The position numbers and the translations under genes were made by a program. Below, in pieces: positions 1 to 8,816 of a stretch of 64,000 bases of DNA (positions within the stretch are counted from its first letter, which is position 1; the number at the start of each line of letters is the position of its first letter). Origin of the DNA: DTYU01 sp040757355. GTDB lineage: Bacteria > Bacillota > Desulfotomaculia > Desulfotomaculales > Ammonificaceae. The stretch covers positions 30,395 through 94,394 of the forward strand of contig JBFLWY010000003.1 in the NCBI GenBank assembly GCA_040757355.1, in the 5' to 3' direction. Below the pieces are notes generated by a model, which did no database searches, was not told the origin of the DNA, and saw nothing but the letters and a program-made list of their open reading frames with translations.

Positions 1-688
1 ACAGGATCCCGAACGGGTGCATGAGCTTCGAAAACGGGAAGACAATCAGCATTATCTGCACAAGCAAAAAGTGCAGGAAGAAAAAGAAGTTATCCGGCAG
101 CGGCTGCGGGTTGAAGGTGAAAAGCCCTGCCATGAAGTGCCGCGCTTCGTCATAATGCAGGCTGGCGGTATGCACGAGCCGCATGTAGTCGCCGATGCCG
201 ACGATCGCCAGAAGCAATACGAGATGCAAATAATCACTGGTGGCGGAGATAGCCCGTACTTTTTCAACCGCGAAACGCCGGTAAAGGAGATAAAGCAAGG
301 ACACGAAAAAGATTATGCCGAACGTCGTCCCCAAGGCGTTGGATGCCGCCTCGCTCGCGTGCTCGGATACCAGCCAGGGAAGCAAGAGGTGAAACTGCAT
401 CCCGAGGGTATAGACTCCCAATACGTGACCTCCGGCGATGGAAGCAAGCGCCACGTGCATCGGCCATGCGCCGACCCAGAGCGGCCTGTCAAATTTCAGT
501 ATGTTCCAGAAGCTGACGATCTGCCACAAAATCCAGGCAACCGCGGCTGTCCATGAGGAAGGGAACGGTGGGATAGTAATGTTAAACTTAATCCGGCCGA
601 TCGTCCACCGCCAGATACGCCAGGTAATACCCCCGAGCAGGATCGCTACTGTGATGTAAGGGAGTATCTTTCCCACAAAAAAGTACAA
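1..688 (-). CDS. dsrM: DsrM/NarI-like membrane cytochrome b subunit (partial, runs off the left edge)
   Basis: Read on the minus strand from a TTG at 688 with a GGAGG nine bases upstream; an open frame of about 229 codons continues past the window edge, so the C-terminus is missing. It shows five or six hydrophobic helices and several membrane histidines (MHVALAS, QFHLLLPW, LHFLLVQ, LMHPFG) suited to b-type haem ligation, as in the nitrate reductase gamma / DsrM / HmeC family. That family passes quinol electrons to a cytoplasmic iron-sulfur partner. The gene just upstream is a dicluster ferredoxin, which fits a DsrMK-type respiratory module; the DsrK partner would lie outside the window. A NarI- or Hdr-associated relative is the main alternative, because the discriminating partner gene is not visible. 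Confidence 0.6.
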   Translation of the reverse strand, partial: MYFFVGKILPYITVAILLGGITWRIWRWTIGRIKFNITIPPFPSSWTAAVAWILWQIVSFWNILKFDRPLWVGAWPMHVALASIAGGHVLGVYTLGMQFHLLLPWLVSEHASEAASNALGTTFGIIFFVSLLYLLYRRFAVEKVRAISATSDYLHLVLLLAIVGIGDYMRLVHTASLHYDEARHFMAGLFTFNPQPLPDNFFFFLHFLLVQIMLIVFPFSKLMHPFGIL

Positions 689-752
689 CCCTCAACACCT
701 CCTTTAATAACATTCCGAGCCAAGACGATCACTTGGAACTTTCGGGGGTGAA

Positions 753-938
753 TTAAACCTCCTGGATGGTGATAGCGCCGCTGGGACAAACCGTGATGCA
801 GGTTTCGCAACCAAGACAAGCAGTCTCATCAGTCACCCGCACCCTGCCGTCCACCATCTCGAGAATCCCCGCTGGGCAAGCCTCTACACATTCCCCGCAA
901 CCTTCACATTTTTCCTCATCACGTGTAACTACCCACAT
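753..938 (-). CDS. Small 2x[4Fe-4S] ferredoxin
   Basis: A 61-residue protein with two complete CxxCxxCxxxCP cluster motifs, CEGCGECVEACP at about residues 11-22 and CLGCETCITVCP at about 41-52. It should carry two [4Fe-4S] clusters and act as a soluble electron carrier. The ATG at 938 is preceded by AGGAGGG at a long spacing of about 13 bases. It lies 64 bases before the DsrM-like gene on the same strand, so the two are probably co-transcribed and the ferredoxin may deliver electrons to, or take them from, that membrane complex. Confidence 0.85.
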   Translation of the reverse strand: MWVVTRDEEKCEGCGECVEACPAGILEMVDGRVRVTDETACLGCETCITVCPSGAITIQEV

Positions 939-948
939 TGTTCTTTAG

Positions 949-1331
949 TACCCTCCTAAAGTCAAAATTTTCGAAGTATAAATCTGATCACCTCCGGGAA
1001 TGTATGCAAAGCCTTTAATCTTAACTTAGAAAATCTCTATCCCGGCGGCTCACTCGGCTTTCCAAACAGAAAGCCACGCTTGTGGAACGATTCTCTATTC
1101 AACTTCTTCCTCCTACTACAGCCCAAAGACTTTGCAGGTTCTAATAAAGGTCTAAAACACTTTGTCTTTGCTAATGTCCCGTAAAGGAATAGCGCCGGTA
1201 TCCTTGGGCTGCGTGCGGACCTTCCACCTCCTTCCGGAGAAGTGCTGGTGAAGCCGATTGATCTATTGACTAAAAAACAAATAGAAAACAATCCCCGCTA
1301 TCTTGTGAGTATCACAAGAAACCTTTATCTC
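949..1331. other. Intergenic stretch without a convincing gene
   Basis: No frame on either strand looks like a complete protein. On the plus strand, from about 1185, one frame reads LGLRADLPPPSGEVLVKPID and continues with charged, protein-like sequence, faintly like the C-terminal end of a response-regulator receiver domain. It has no start and runs out of phase into the murA 3' end, so at most it is a gene remnant. No clear terminator was found. Confidence 0.4.
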
Positions 1332-2663
1332 TTATTCGAGGCGTGTCGGAATATTCCTTCTATTGGTGTCACTTTTTTCTCCAAAAGCAAAAACCGGGTC
1401 TGCGCTGGTGCCGGATGAGATATTTGCACCCAGACCCGCAAGCTTTTTTTCTAAATCTTTGTATCCGCGGTAAATAAGTTCTGCTCTGCTTATCTCCGTT
1501 TCCCCTTCCGCCATCAAACCGGCAATCACTAAAGCAGCCCCTGCCCTCAGGTCCGTTGCCCGCACCTGCGCACCGAAGAGGTGGGGTACACCTTCTACTA
1601 TCGCCACACGGCCCTCGACCTTGATCCGTGCCCCCATCCGGCGCAACTCCGGCACCACCTGAAAGCGATTCTCGTAAATGTTCTCGACTATCACACTCGT
1701 TCCGGGGATGGCACTCAGGGGCGCCATAACCTGTGATTGCATGTCGGTCGGAAATCCGGGATACGGCATCGTCTTTATATTTACCGGTCGCAGCTCTCGC
1801 GGACACTGCACATAGAGGGTGTCTTCACCTTCGGTGATTTCCGCCCCCATTTCGCGGAGTTTCGCAGTAAGCGGCTGAACATGACGCGGGATGACGCCTT
1901 CAATCTCGACTTCACCACGGGTTGCAACCGCCGCTACCATAAAGGTGCCTGCTTCAACCCGGTCGGGTATTACACTGTAATGAATAGGGCGTGTAAGTTC
2001 AGTCACTCCCTCGATTCGAACCACATCAGTGCCGGCGCCGAAAATCCTGGCGCCTAAACCGTTTAGAAAATTTGCCAGGTCTACAATTTCAGGCTCTTTC
2101 GCCGCGTTTTCGATCAAGGTTTGTCCTTCAGCAAGGCAGGCTGCCATCATAATATTCTCCGTGGCACCGACGCTAGGAAAATCCAAGTAAACCTGAGCCC
2201 CCCTGAGGCGTCGAGCTCGCGCCCAAACACATCCCTTTTCCAGAGTTAATTGGGCGCCGAGGGCGCTGAGTCCCTTAAAATGCAGGTCCATGGGCCTTGC
2301 CCCGATGTTACAGCCTCCCGGAAGAGGTATCCTCACCTCTCCGTAACGCGCCAGCATTGGACCGAGAAGAAGATTGGAAGCTCTAAGCTTTTTAACAAGT
2401 TCATACGGAGCCTCGTGAACTTTAAGTGTCGGTACGGTGATAGAAAGGACGTCTTCTTTTCGCCAGGACAGCCGTGCGCCGAGATAACTTATCACCTGAA
2501 TGATATGCTGCACGTCACTGATATTAGGAACGTTTTCTATAATGATGTTCTCTGCGGCAAGGATTGAACCGCACAGAATGGCCAAGGCCGCATTTTTGGC
2601 GCCGTTGACCCGCACCCGCCCTTTCAGCGTTCGTCCGCCACGAACAACAACTTTCTTATCCAA
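1332..2663 (-). CDS. murA: UDP-N-acetylglucosamine 1-carboxyvinyltransferase
   Basis: 443 residues, the usual MurA length. The enzyme transfers enolpyruvate from PEP to UDP-GlcNAc, the first committed step of peptidoglycan synthesis in the cytoplasm. The N-terminal KNAALAIL signature (about residues 23-30) and the active-site loop PGGCNIGARP with the catalytic cysteine at residue 118 are present; Cys at this place predicts the fosfomycin-sensitive form. The start is TTG at 2663, seven bases after GGAGG; the longer in-frame extension would begin inside the preceding gene. The peptidase gene upstream ends at 2678, so the two are likely co-transcribed. The C-terminus carries about 20 residues beyond the usual last motif, with no obvious role. 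Confidence 0.95.
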   Translation of the reverse strand: MDKKVVVRGGRTLKGRVRVNGAKNAALAILCGSILAAENIIIENVPNISDVQHIIQVISYLGARLSWRKEDVLSITVPTLKVHEAPYELVKKLRASNLLLGPMLARYGEVRIPLPGGCNIGARPMDLHFKGLSALGAQLTLEKGCVWARARRLRGAQVYLDFPSVGATENIMMAACLAEGQTLIENAAKEPEIVDLANFLNGLGARIFGAGTDVVRIEGVTELTRPIHYSVIPDRVEAGTFMVAAVATRGEVEIEGVIPRHVQPLTAKLREMGAEITEGEDTLYVQCPRELRPVNIKTMPYPGFPTDMQSQVMAPLSAIPGTSVIVENIYENRFQVVPELRRMGARIKVEGRVAIVEGVPHLFGAQVRATDLRAGAALVIAGLMAEGETEISRAELIYRGYKDLEKKLAGLGANISSGTSADPVFAFGEKSDTNRRNIPTRLE

Positions 2664-2677
2664 GAAACATCCTCCGT

Positions 2678-3544
2678 TCAATAGGCCGTTTGGAAAAACT
2701 TGCGTTCAAACTCGGATATGTTGTAACCCATTGTCCGCTGTAATGCCGAGGAAAAGGAACAGCCGCGACCAAGTTCGGCAAGCAACCTGTTTACTTTCCT
2801 ATCCCCGCCTTGTTCCAGCAGGTACCTAACCATTAAATAAGACTGATAGTAAGCCAGGCGCTGGTCCGGTAGAGAATCGAAATCGCTTAAAGCCGAAAAC
2901 GGGTAAAAACCGGCATGTTCTTTCGGTGGGTCAAACTTGAACCCCGTCAGCCGCCGTTCCATTTCCTGTGCCAGGCCCTCAGTCAACCAGCGAGGGTAGT
3001 TACCCCGTGTTTCATAATCAATCACTAAATGAGTTGCCTCGTGTACTATTGGTCCGTTTTTGCTGAAGTTTTCCTCCAGAGTACCTTTGTCCAAAACATT
3101 AAGCCAGGAATGTGGGCTCAGGATCCGTACCACCCCACCCCAATAGACCCCCATGGTCCCCTCGTCGGCGGGCCACCCAAAAATACGGTTCAACTCTCTT
3201 TGCTCCTGGTAGAGCACGATAGGCACCTTTCGCTTTAATTTCAGCCCGAACTCGTTTGCCACTATCGGGAAAAAGCGCTCCGCGGTCCTTAAAACCAGTC
3301 TGGCCGCTTCCTCTTCTCCTTTTGGATAAAACACGACGCTGTGGTGACTGCTAATCCGCTCCAGCCGTAGACACTGAACAGGCACCAGGCTGATATTAAT
3401 CTCCCGCGCGAATTCGTTAATATACATCCTGGTAAAAGCGGGAACTCTTAACAGTAAATATGCAAAAAGGACAATTCCTAAGACAACAAGTTGTCCAGTT
3501 CGGGGCCGTAAAATATGGTAAGCCTGTAAAATCCCGAGTACCAA
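2678..3544 (-). CDS. Membrane-anchored gluzincin (peptidase MA-like) metallohydrolase
   Basis: 288 residues with one N-terminal membrane segment at about residues 18-34 and the remainder predicted outside the cytoplasm. The zinc motif HEATH sits at 168-172, and a downstream glutamate in LTEGLA at about 189 fits the third ligand of gluzincin peptidases, as in the peptidase MA-like family of spore formers. Substrate unknown. The start is a TTG at 3544 with a GGGG-type ribosome site. It lies directly upstream of murA, which suggests an envelope role, but this is only context. Confidence 0.75.
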   Translation of the reverse strand: MVLGILQAYHILRPRTGQLVVLGIVLFAYLLLRVPAFTRMYINEFAREINISLVPVQCLRLERISSHHSVVFYPKGEEEAARLVLRTAERFFPIVANEFGLKLKRKVPIVLYQEQRELNRIFGWPADEGTMGVYWGGVVRILSPHSWLNVLDKGTLEENFSKNGPIVHEATHLVIDYETRGNYPRWLTEGLAQEMERRLTGFKFDPPKEHAGFYPFSALSDFDSLPDQRLAYYQSYLMVRYLLEQGGDRKVNRLLAELGRGCSFSSALQRTMGYNISEFERKFFQTAY

Positions 3545-3618
3545 TTCAGTTTCCCCTTCGATAATTTAACTAATTAGTGCAAACAGCTTTAGATTATAGC
3601 TAAGAGCAGAACCGGGAT

Positions 3619-4167
3619 TTACTGCTTAGCCGACCACTCTGCGATTAAACTCTGTGCCTCCTCTACCTCCCTGCCGACCTTAGCCAAAGAGACATATCTT
3701 TTCAGGTCAGATATCGCACCGGGATAGTCTTCTTTCCCGAAACCGCGGCTTAAACCACGGTAGTAAAGCGCCTTCTGGTGGTTAGGCGACTTCTTCAGGA
3801 TAGCCTCGAGTTGCACCAAGGCATCGTTGTATCTATTGTTCATGTAATACATTTCTGCAAGGCTAAGCCGCGCTGCTTCGTTCTCGGGCGCGATGCTCAG
3901 CACTTTCTTATAAACTTCTTCCGCTCGCTTGATATCGTTGTTTTCGACACAATCACCCGCTACCAATAGTAGGGTTCCCACGTCTTTGCGGGCTTGGGCC
4001 CTTGCTATCTGCGCATCGATCGTATCTTGCTGCGGAGCGGCTTCCTTCACCGCTTTATCCGGCATCGTCCAAATAACAGAAGAACTGACAAGCCCTATAC
4101 CAAGAGCAATCGTCAGTACCCAAAAAACTGCTTTTATAAACCTCTTCCGCGTCTTAAAAGACAGCAC
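3619..4167 (-). CDS. Membrane-anchored tetratricopeptide (TPR) protein
   Basis: 182 residues. A basic N-terminus and one hydrophobic helix at about residues 13-32 anchor it in the membrane. The rest holds about three TPR-like helix pairs between residues 60 and 170, with motifs such as AEEVYKKVLSIAPENEAA and ALYYRGLSRG. TPR domains bind protein partners; the partner is not evident. GTG start at 4167, with GGAGG a few bases upstream. It precedes the peptidase and murA genes on the same strand and may belong to their transcription unit. Confidence 0.75.
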   Translation of the reverse strand: MLSFKTRKRFIKAVFWVLTIALGIGLVSSSVIWTMPDKAVKEAAPQQDTIDAQIARAQARKDVGTLLLVAGDCVENNDIKRAEEVYKKVLSIAPENEAARLSLAEMYYMNNRYNDALVQLEAILKKSPNHQKALYYRGLSRGFGKEDYPGAISDLKRYVSLAKVGREVEEAQSLIAEWSAKQ

Positions 4168-4405
4168 ACACGAACCTCCCGGGAGACTGTTACCAAACTC
4201 CAGCTTGTCTAAAAAATGTATTCATCTATTTACACAGAAAGTATTTATACAGAAATTTTGTGGAGGCCTGGGCACGCTTGAGAAGTGATGTGAGAAGCAC
4301 TTCCCAAATGTAGGCGAAGTTTTAACGGTCTCCAGGTACTCCAACCGAAATAAGTATACCACAATAGCCTGGACAGGTGGAGAAGATAGTACAAATAGCC
4401 TAATG

Positions 4406-4434
4406 AAAAAATCTGGCTCTTCGCCAGATTTTTT
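4406..4434 (-). terminator. Rho-independent terminator after the M23 peptidase gene
   Basis: Inverted repeat with arms AAAAAATCTGGC and GCCAGATTTTTT around a five-base loop, lying 25 bases after the stop codon of the peptidase gene on the minus strand. The U-tract is present on both strands, so it could work in either direction. Confidence 0.85.
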
Positions 4435-4458
4435 AACATTCTGCAAAAAAGTCCCTGC

Positions 4459-5835
4459 TTAGAGATAATTCAGCGGGTTCCGCGGCGAACCGTTTACGAT
4501 CACTTCAAAGTGAAGGTGCGGCCCGTACGAGTGTCCGGAAGAACCCACGCTTCCGATAACCTGTCCGCGCCCCACCGCCTCCCCGACACCAACATTGATC
4601 CTTGAAAGATGGGCGTAGCGGGTAACCACCCCGTCACCGTGATCAACGTCGACCGTCCTGCCGTAACCGCCATACCACCCCGCCCGAATCACGGTGCCGC
4701 TCCCGGCAGCCCCCACCCGCACTCCGTAGCTGCTACCGATGTCGAGACCTGTATGCATTCTACCCCACCGCATCCCGTAACCGGAGAGAATGGGCCCGGA
4801 CAGCGGCCAACCCAGGTTTGCCCGTCCCTCGCCACGCGATGCCAAAAGATATTTGCTTCCCCGCCGCTCAACCTGCTTTACCGGCGCGACCAGTTGCCGC
4901 GTAGCAATGACTTTCCGGGATACTTCCACGCCGTTTTCGACCGTTACGGCGTACCTAATTTCCTTCTTACCGGGCTGACCGTACTGTACGACCTTGACCT
5001 GCCCATGGTGAAGCGAAGTGTCATAACATATCTCCCTAGGGAACGGTATCTGCTCTATTTTCGCGGTCTCGTACTCCTGAACCACGGTCAGCACAGCCTT
5101 TTCTCTGCGCAGCCTTATAACTTGGCCGATTGAAAGGCGGTCGGGATTCATTCCCGGATTAGCGGCGATAACGTCCTCCACGCTCAAGTCCTGGGACGCG
5201 GCAATATCCCAGAGGGTATCCCCTTCTTTTACCGTATAGCGCCATCTTTCCTCTATCCCGCGGCGCACCGCCGCCAGGGCGTCCTCTACGCTCGTAACCC
5301 GGCTGGCAGGAGCATTCAACACTACCGTTTCCACCCGCTCCTCGAAAAAGGCTTTCTGGTCCGCTTTCACCGCATACATTTGCCGTACCGAATCCAAGAA
5401 GGCCTTCGCGGTATCCAGATCCTTAAAGTAAAAGAGGTCTTTCCCGTCTACCCTTACCACCGCGGCCCGGGTATACAGACAAAGGGCATCTTCCAGACGT
5501 GTTTTCAGCTCTCCGGGGGTTAAAACCGTGCTCTGGGCCACCCGGACCCGCCGGTAAGTGACCTCTTCCTCCGGCTTGACCGGCTGACCCAGTGCAGCTT
5601 CCCGGGCTGCGATAATCTCTTTGACCGCATTCTCCGCCGCCGACCGTTTCTTTACCACCCCTACCGGTTTTCCGCCGACTTCGACCGCCCAGCCGCTGCC
5701 CGCAAACTGAACGATTATCAACGTGCAAAGGATTGCTGCCCCGATTACTAAAAGCTGCTCTTTCAATTCCCGCCGCCAGTAGCCGTTAATACCCTTCAAG
5801 CGCCGCCTGCTGTATCTACATGACTCCTTCGCCAA
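4459..5835 (-). CDS. LysM-G5-M23 peptidoglycan endopeptidase, membrane anchored
   Basis: 458 residues. A membrane segment at about 28-46 is followed by an unassigned region, a LysM peptidoglycan-binding domain at about 199-243 (YTVKEGDTLWDIAA), a G5 domain at about 247-325, and a C-terminal M23 domain at about 340-458. The zinc residues are visible as HTGLD (His361, Asp365) and HLHFE (His440, His442), so the enzyme should be an active metallo-endopeptidase cutting peptide cross-links outside the membrane. TTG start at 5835 follows GGAGG at eight bases. In spore formers such proteins serve growth, sporulation or germination; which one applies here cannot be told. Confidence 0.9.
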   Translation of the reverse strand: MAKESCRYSRRRLKGINGYWRRELKEQLLVIGAAILCTLIIVQFAGSGWAVEVGGKPVGVVKKRSAAENAVKEIIAAREAALGQPVKPEEEVTYRRVRVAQSTVLTPGELKTRLEDALCLYTRAAVVRVDGKDLFYFKDLDTAKAFLDSVRQMYAVKADQKAFFEERVETVVLNAPASRVTSVEDALAAVRRGIEERWRYTVKEGDTLWDIAASQDLSVEDVIAANPGMNPDRLSIGQVIRLRREKAVLTVVQEYETAKIEQIPFPREICYDTSLHHGQVKVVQYGQPGKKEIRYAVTVENGVEVSRKVIATRQLVAPVKQVERRGSKYLLASRGEGRANLGWPLSGPILSGYGMRWGRMHTGLDIGSSYGVRVGAAGSGTVIRAGWYGGYGRTVDVDHGDGVVTRYAHLSRINVGVGEAVGRGQVIGSVGSSGHSYGPHLHFEVIVNGSPRNPLNYL

Positions 5836-6041
5836 TCATACCACCTCCGTTTTCAAGCTTATACCCGGTTCTTCTGTAACAGGGACATCGGCGAAGAACT
5901 GCGTCGCAGGAACCAGAAAAATGCCTAGTTATTAATTGTACCATCTTACAGGAAGTTAACAAGCCTGAAAATCGTCAAATATCGCCTTGTTTTCCTAGTA
6001 AACTATCGTATAAGCCATCTTCTACCGGTGTTCCTAAAAAT

Positions 6042-7373
6042 CTACTCGGCTTGTTGCGCTTGAATATACAACGCACACTCGACACGTTTCCGCATTAACG
6101 CGCACCCGACCTCGTACGGCTTTAATATATCGCCGTTCACCGTATATGCCGCCGCATGGCACCCCCCGCCGCACAAAAAGCGTGCCCAACAAGCGGCGCA
6201 GGGCTTGTTGTACACATGGGCGTAACGGAAGCAATTCACGATGTCTTTCCGGCTGATGCCGCTGTCGATATCTCCGATACAAAACTCGCCCACGCCGACA
6301 AACTGATGGCAGGGATAAAGCCGCCCGTCAACCCCAACGGCCAGATAAGCGAAGCCTGCGCCGCAACCGGTTAGACGCTTGGTCAGGCAGGGGCCTCCCG
6401 CCGGGTCGAGTTCGAAGTGAAAGAACCGCACCGGCGTGCCCTTTCTCCGGAAATCCAAGTATTGCCGGGTCAGGTTCTCGTATTCGTACACCGCAGCCGG
6501 GACGTCCTCCGGAAGAATGGCGTAAGGGTTCTCCGGTCTTGATACCACCGGCTCGAGCGAGACAGCGGTGAAGCCCTCTCTGGCCAGGTGGCGGAAGTCC
6601 TGTGAAAAGTCGAGGTTCATCCGTGTATAGGTCCCGCGGAGGTAACAGTAAGAAGACCGCGGCGCGGCCGCCCATGCCTGGAAAAACCGCTTAGACTTTT
6701 CAAAAACCGCACGGTAAGAACAGCTTCCGTCCGGGAACCGGCGGAAGCGGTCGTGCACCTCTTCCCGCCCGTCCAGGCTCAATACGACGTTAATTCCTCG
6801 TTCCAGCAAGAAGCGCGCCTTTTGTTCGTCCAAGAGGAGTGCGTTCGTCGTTAAAGTAAACGAAATCTCCTTCCCGTTGACCCTCGCCCGCTCTATACCG
6901 TAATCCACAACCGCCATTACAACGGGGAAGTTCAAGAGCGGCTCGCCGCCGAAGAAGTCGATTTCGACCGCGCCGGCGGAGCCGGCTGCCTCAAGCAAAT
7001 AATCAACCGCCTTAAACGCCGTTTCCCGGGACATTAAACCGCCGCCGCCGTAATTTCCTTCCCCGGCGAAGCAATAAGCGCAACGCATGTTGCACTCTTG
7101 GGCCACCATTAAACACAACGACTTCGGGGCAAAATCCGGCGGGGTATAAAGCTCGCGGCCCCGGTCCGGGGTAAAAAGGGAGCCTCCGGCCTTGAGTTCT
7201 TCTACTTCCCCCAGCACCTCGGCAACCAGTGCCGGCGGATACTCAGGTGGAGCAGGCTCTCCCTTGGAAAGCGAAGAGATCACGTCCCAGGCCACGTCGT
7301 CAACCGCGTGCACCCCCCCGCTTACCGGGTCGAAAACCAGCTTTTGCCCAAGCATTTCAAAACAGTGTACCAT
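6042..7373 (-). CDS. scfB: SCIFF peptide thioether maturase, radical SAM/SPASM enzyme
   Basis: 443 residues. An N-terminal peptide-recognition region is followed by the radical SAM motif CNMRCAYC (Cys94, Cys98, Cys101) and a C-terminal SPASM segment with many cysteines (CGAG, LYPCHQF, KPCAACW, CGGGCH). Enzymes of this class use S-adenosylmethionine and auxiliary iron-sulfur clusters to form cysteine-to-alpha-carbon thioethers in a ribosomally made peptide. The 45-residue Cys-rich precursor is encoded 283 bases upstream, which fixes the substrate. The ATG at 7373 is preceded by AGGAG at eight bases. A terminator between precursor and maturase should make the peptide more abundant than its enzyme. 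Confidence 0.92.
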   Translation of the reverse strand: MVHCFEMLGQKLVFDPVSGGVHAVDDVAWDVISSLSKGEPAPPEYPPALVAEVLGEVEELKAGGSLFTPDRGRELYTPPDFAPKSLCLMVAQECNMRCAYCFAGEGNYGGGGLMSRETAFKAVDYLLEAAGSAGAVEIDFFGGEPLLNFPVVMAVVDYGIERARVNGKEISFTLTTNALLLDEQKARFLLERGINVVLSLDGREEVHDRFRRFPDGSCSYRAVFEKSKRFFQAWAAAPRSSYCYLRGTYTRMNLDFSQDFRHLAREGFTAVSLEPVVSRPENPYAILPEDVPAAVYEYENLTRQYLDFRRKGTPVRFFHFELDPAGGPCLTKRLTGCGAGFAYLAVGVDGRLYPCHQFVGVGEFCIGDIDSGISRKDIVNCFRYAHVYNKPCAACWARFLCGGGCHAAAYTVNGDILKPYEVGCALMRKRVECALYIQAQQAE

Positions 7374-7602
7374 GAACGAAACTCCTAATTATTTAAATAA
7401 TCGTCCTTATTGTTCAAAAAACTTCACCTGTTTTCAGAAAGCCCGTCCGCATGTGAAGTACTTGTTGATAGCTTTTAAGAATGGCATTTTATCTTATCGG
7501 GGATACGCCGTGATCGCTTCTGGACGCCGGGAAGGATGGTAATTGCATCAGTGCTGGTCTATCATTCCTGCAAGGACTTCCTAAACTTATAGTTATTATC
7601 AT

Positions 7603-7629
7603 AAAAAAGGGCGCATGCCAACACGCCCC
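7603..7629 (-). terminator. Terminator/attenuator between scfA and scfB
   Basis: On the minus strand, GGGCG and CGCCC arms enclose a ten-base loop and are followed by six T residues. It sits about 27 bases past the scfA stop and before scfB, so read-through would give low maturase and high precursor levels. Confidence 0.8.
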
Positions 7630-7655
7630 CTAAAGAAACATTTAACACTGAGGAT

Positions 7656-7793
7656 CTAAGACTTCTGCTTGCAGGCCTGGTTCCCAACGGTACAAGATGT
7701 TTTACAGGCCGACTGGCAGGAGGCCTGGCACTCGCCGCAACCTCCCTTGGGCATTCTCTTCCCCGGTATAATTGTCTTGATGTGCTTGCCCAT
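7656..7793 (-). CDS. scfA: SCIFF: six-cysteine ranthipeptide precursor
   Basis: A 45-residue peptide missed by length-limited ORF calling. The N-terminal leader MGKHIKTIIP is followed by a core with six cysteines at residues 19, 22, 26, 30, 34 and 41 (CGECQASCQSACKTSC, then ACKQKS). Length, cysteine count and the CKTSCTVGNQ block match the Clostridia-wide SCIFF family, named for six Cys in forty-five residues. The core is modified by the radical SAM maturase encoded just downstream; the biological role of the product is not settled. The ATG at 7793 has a strong AGGAGGGGGAG site, and the gene lies 13 bases after the CBS-ACT gene, so it is probably expressed with it. Confidence 0.93.
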   Translation of the reverse strand: MGKHIKTIIPGKRMPKGGCGECQASCQSACKTSCTVGNQACKQKS

Positions 7794-7806
7794 TCTCCCC
7801 CTCCTT

Positions 7807-8439
7807 TTAGTTGACGGAAATCACTTTACAGCCCGTTTTCTCAAGATCTGCGACCAAATCGCGCGCGTCAGCAATACCGAGCCGGAATGTGAGATGATAC
7901 ACTCCGGGTTCCCGCTCGAAAGTAGCGAGGCTGCGGATGCTCACCCCTTTTTCCTTTAACACGGAGGTTATTTCGTAAAGCACCCCCACCCTATCAGTCA
8001 CTTCTACCACGATACGCGAGCCCGCCGTTCGCAGGCAGAAGAGGCGAACAAGCGCCTCCACCATATCAGTCTGAGTAATGATGCCGACCAACCTGTCGCG
8101 CTCTACTACCGGCAGGCACCCCACCTTGTGATCACGCATTAAAAGCGCGGCTTCTTCAATGGGAAGATCGGGGCTTACCGTTATCGGGTTCTTGATCATC
8201 GCCTCTGCCACTGTCACTTTGGCCAGGATGTAGTTCAACTCATAAACGCTCAGCGTCGACGCCGGCGAAGGGGAAACCTTCAGCAGTCCCCGTTCGGTCA
8301 CCAGACCGATCAATCTCCCGTCCCGGGTTATGGGAAGGTGGCGTATTTTGCGGTTCTGCACGATTTCAAGTGCTTGAAATATGGGTGTATCCCTGGAGAT
8401 GGTTATCGGGTTGGCGGTCATGCAATCGCGTACAAACAC
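7807..8439 (-). CDS. CBS-pair plus ACT domain regulatory protein (AcuB-like)
   Basis: 210 residues. Two CBS domains cover about residues 1-130 (MTANPITISRDTPIFQAL and MIKNPITVSPDLPIEEAA are the repeated motifs) and bind adenine nucleotides in related proteins. An ACT domain follows at about 140-210 (VEVTDRVGVLYEITSVL), typical of amino-acid sensing. The family resembles AcuB. The start is GTG at 8439 with AGGAGG nine bases upstream; a longer in-frame extension runs through the promoter and is unlikely. It lies immediately upstream of the SCIFF precursor, and a shared transcript is likely although a functional link is only contextual. Confidence 0.85.
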   Translation of the reverse strand: MFVRDCMTANPITISRDTPIFQALEIVQNRKIRHLPITRDGRLIGLVTERGLLKVSPSPASTLSVYELNYILAKVTVAEAMIKNPITVSPDLPIEEAALLMRDHKVGCLPVVERDRLVGIITQTDMVEALVRLFCLRTAGSRIVVEVTDRVGVLYEITSVLKEKGVSIRSLATFEREPGVYHLTFRLGIADARDLVADLEKTGCKVISVN

Positions 8440-8500
8440 GATTTCTCCTCCTAACTTCGCTCTAAGGGGTCTGCTGACGGAACTCCAAGCTCTTAGGAAA

Positions 8501-8530
8501 ATTATAGCCCATCGGACGACTTTAAAACAA
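8501..8530 (-). promoter_or_regulatory. Sigma-A-type promoter of the CBS-ACT / scfA unit
   Basis: On the minus strand TTGTTT and a perfect TATAAT are separated by 18 bases, about 60 bases before the GTG start at 8439. Confidence 0.55.
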
Positions 8531-8748
8531 TCCCACCTACGCCACATTCTGATAAAAACTGTGCTCCGTCACAGGAAAAAACTCCGTCTCGGCGGGCTTT
8601 TTAAAAAGTGAACCGGATGCTGTTCAAGTCGATTAGGCGTGTCACACTTTGCATGTTCAAAAACCGCAACTATCGCTTTCAAACGTCTTTGAAGGAATAT
8701 CGTTTCCTAAGCGTAGTCCTTAAAAGCTTAGCAACTCTAAAACAAAGT

Positions 8749-8785
8749 GAAGCCCCGGCCGGGGAGACCGGGGCTTCGTTTTTGT
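8749..8785 (-). terminator. Strong GC hairpin terminator after the SLH protein gene
   Basis: Arms GAAGCCCCGG and CCGGGGCTTC with a nine-base loop. T-rich tracts flank it on both strands; the minus-strand SLH gene ends 32 bases before it. Confidence 0.85.
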
Positions 8786-8816
8786 GCTTGACTGGTTTTA
8801 ACCCGCATTCAAAGGG

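Noticed and set aside
17..556. 179-codon plus-strand ORF at the left edge
   Set aside because: Antisense to the DsrM-like gene, which has membrane helices, a ribosome site and a good neighbour; this frame is charged nonsense.
1185..1415. Plus-strand frame reading GEVLVKPIDLLTKKQIENN
   Set aside because: Faintly like the end of a response regulator, but without start, upstream domain or ribosome site; partly antisense to murA.
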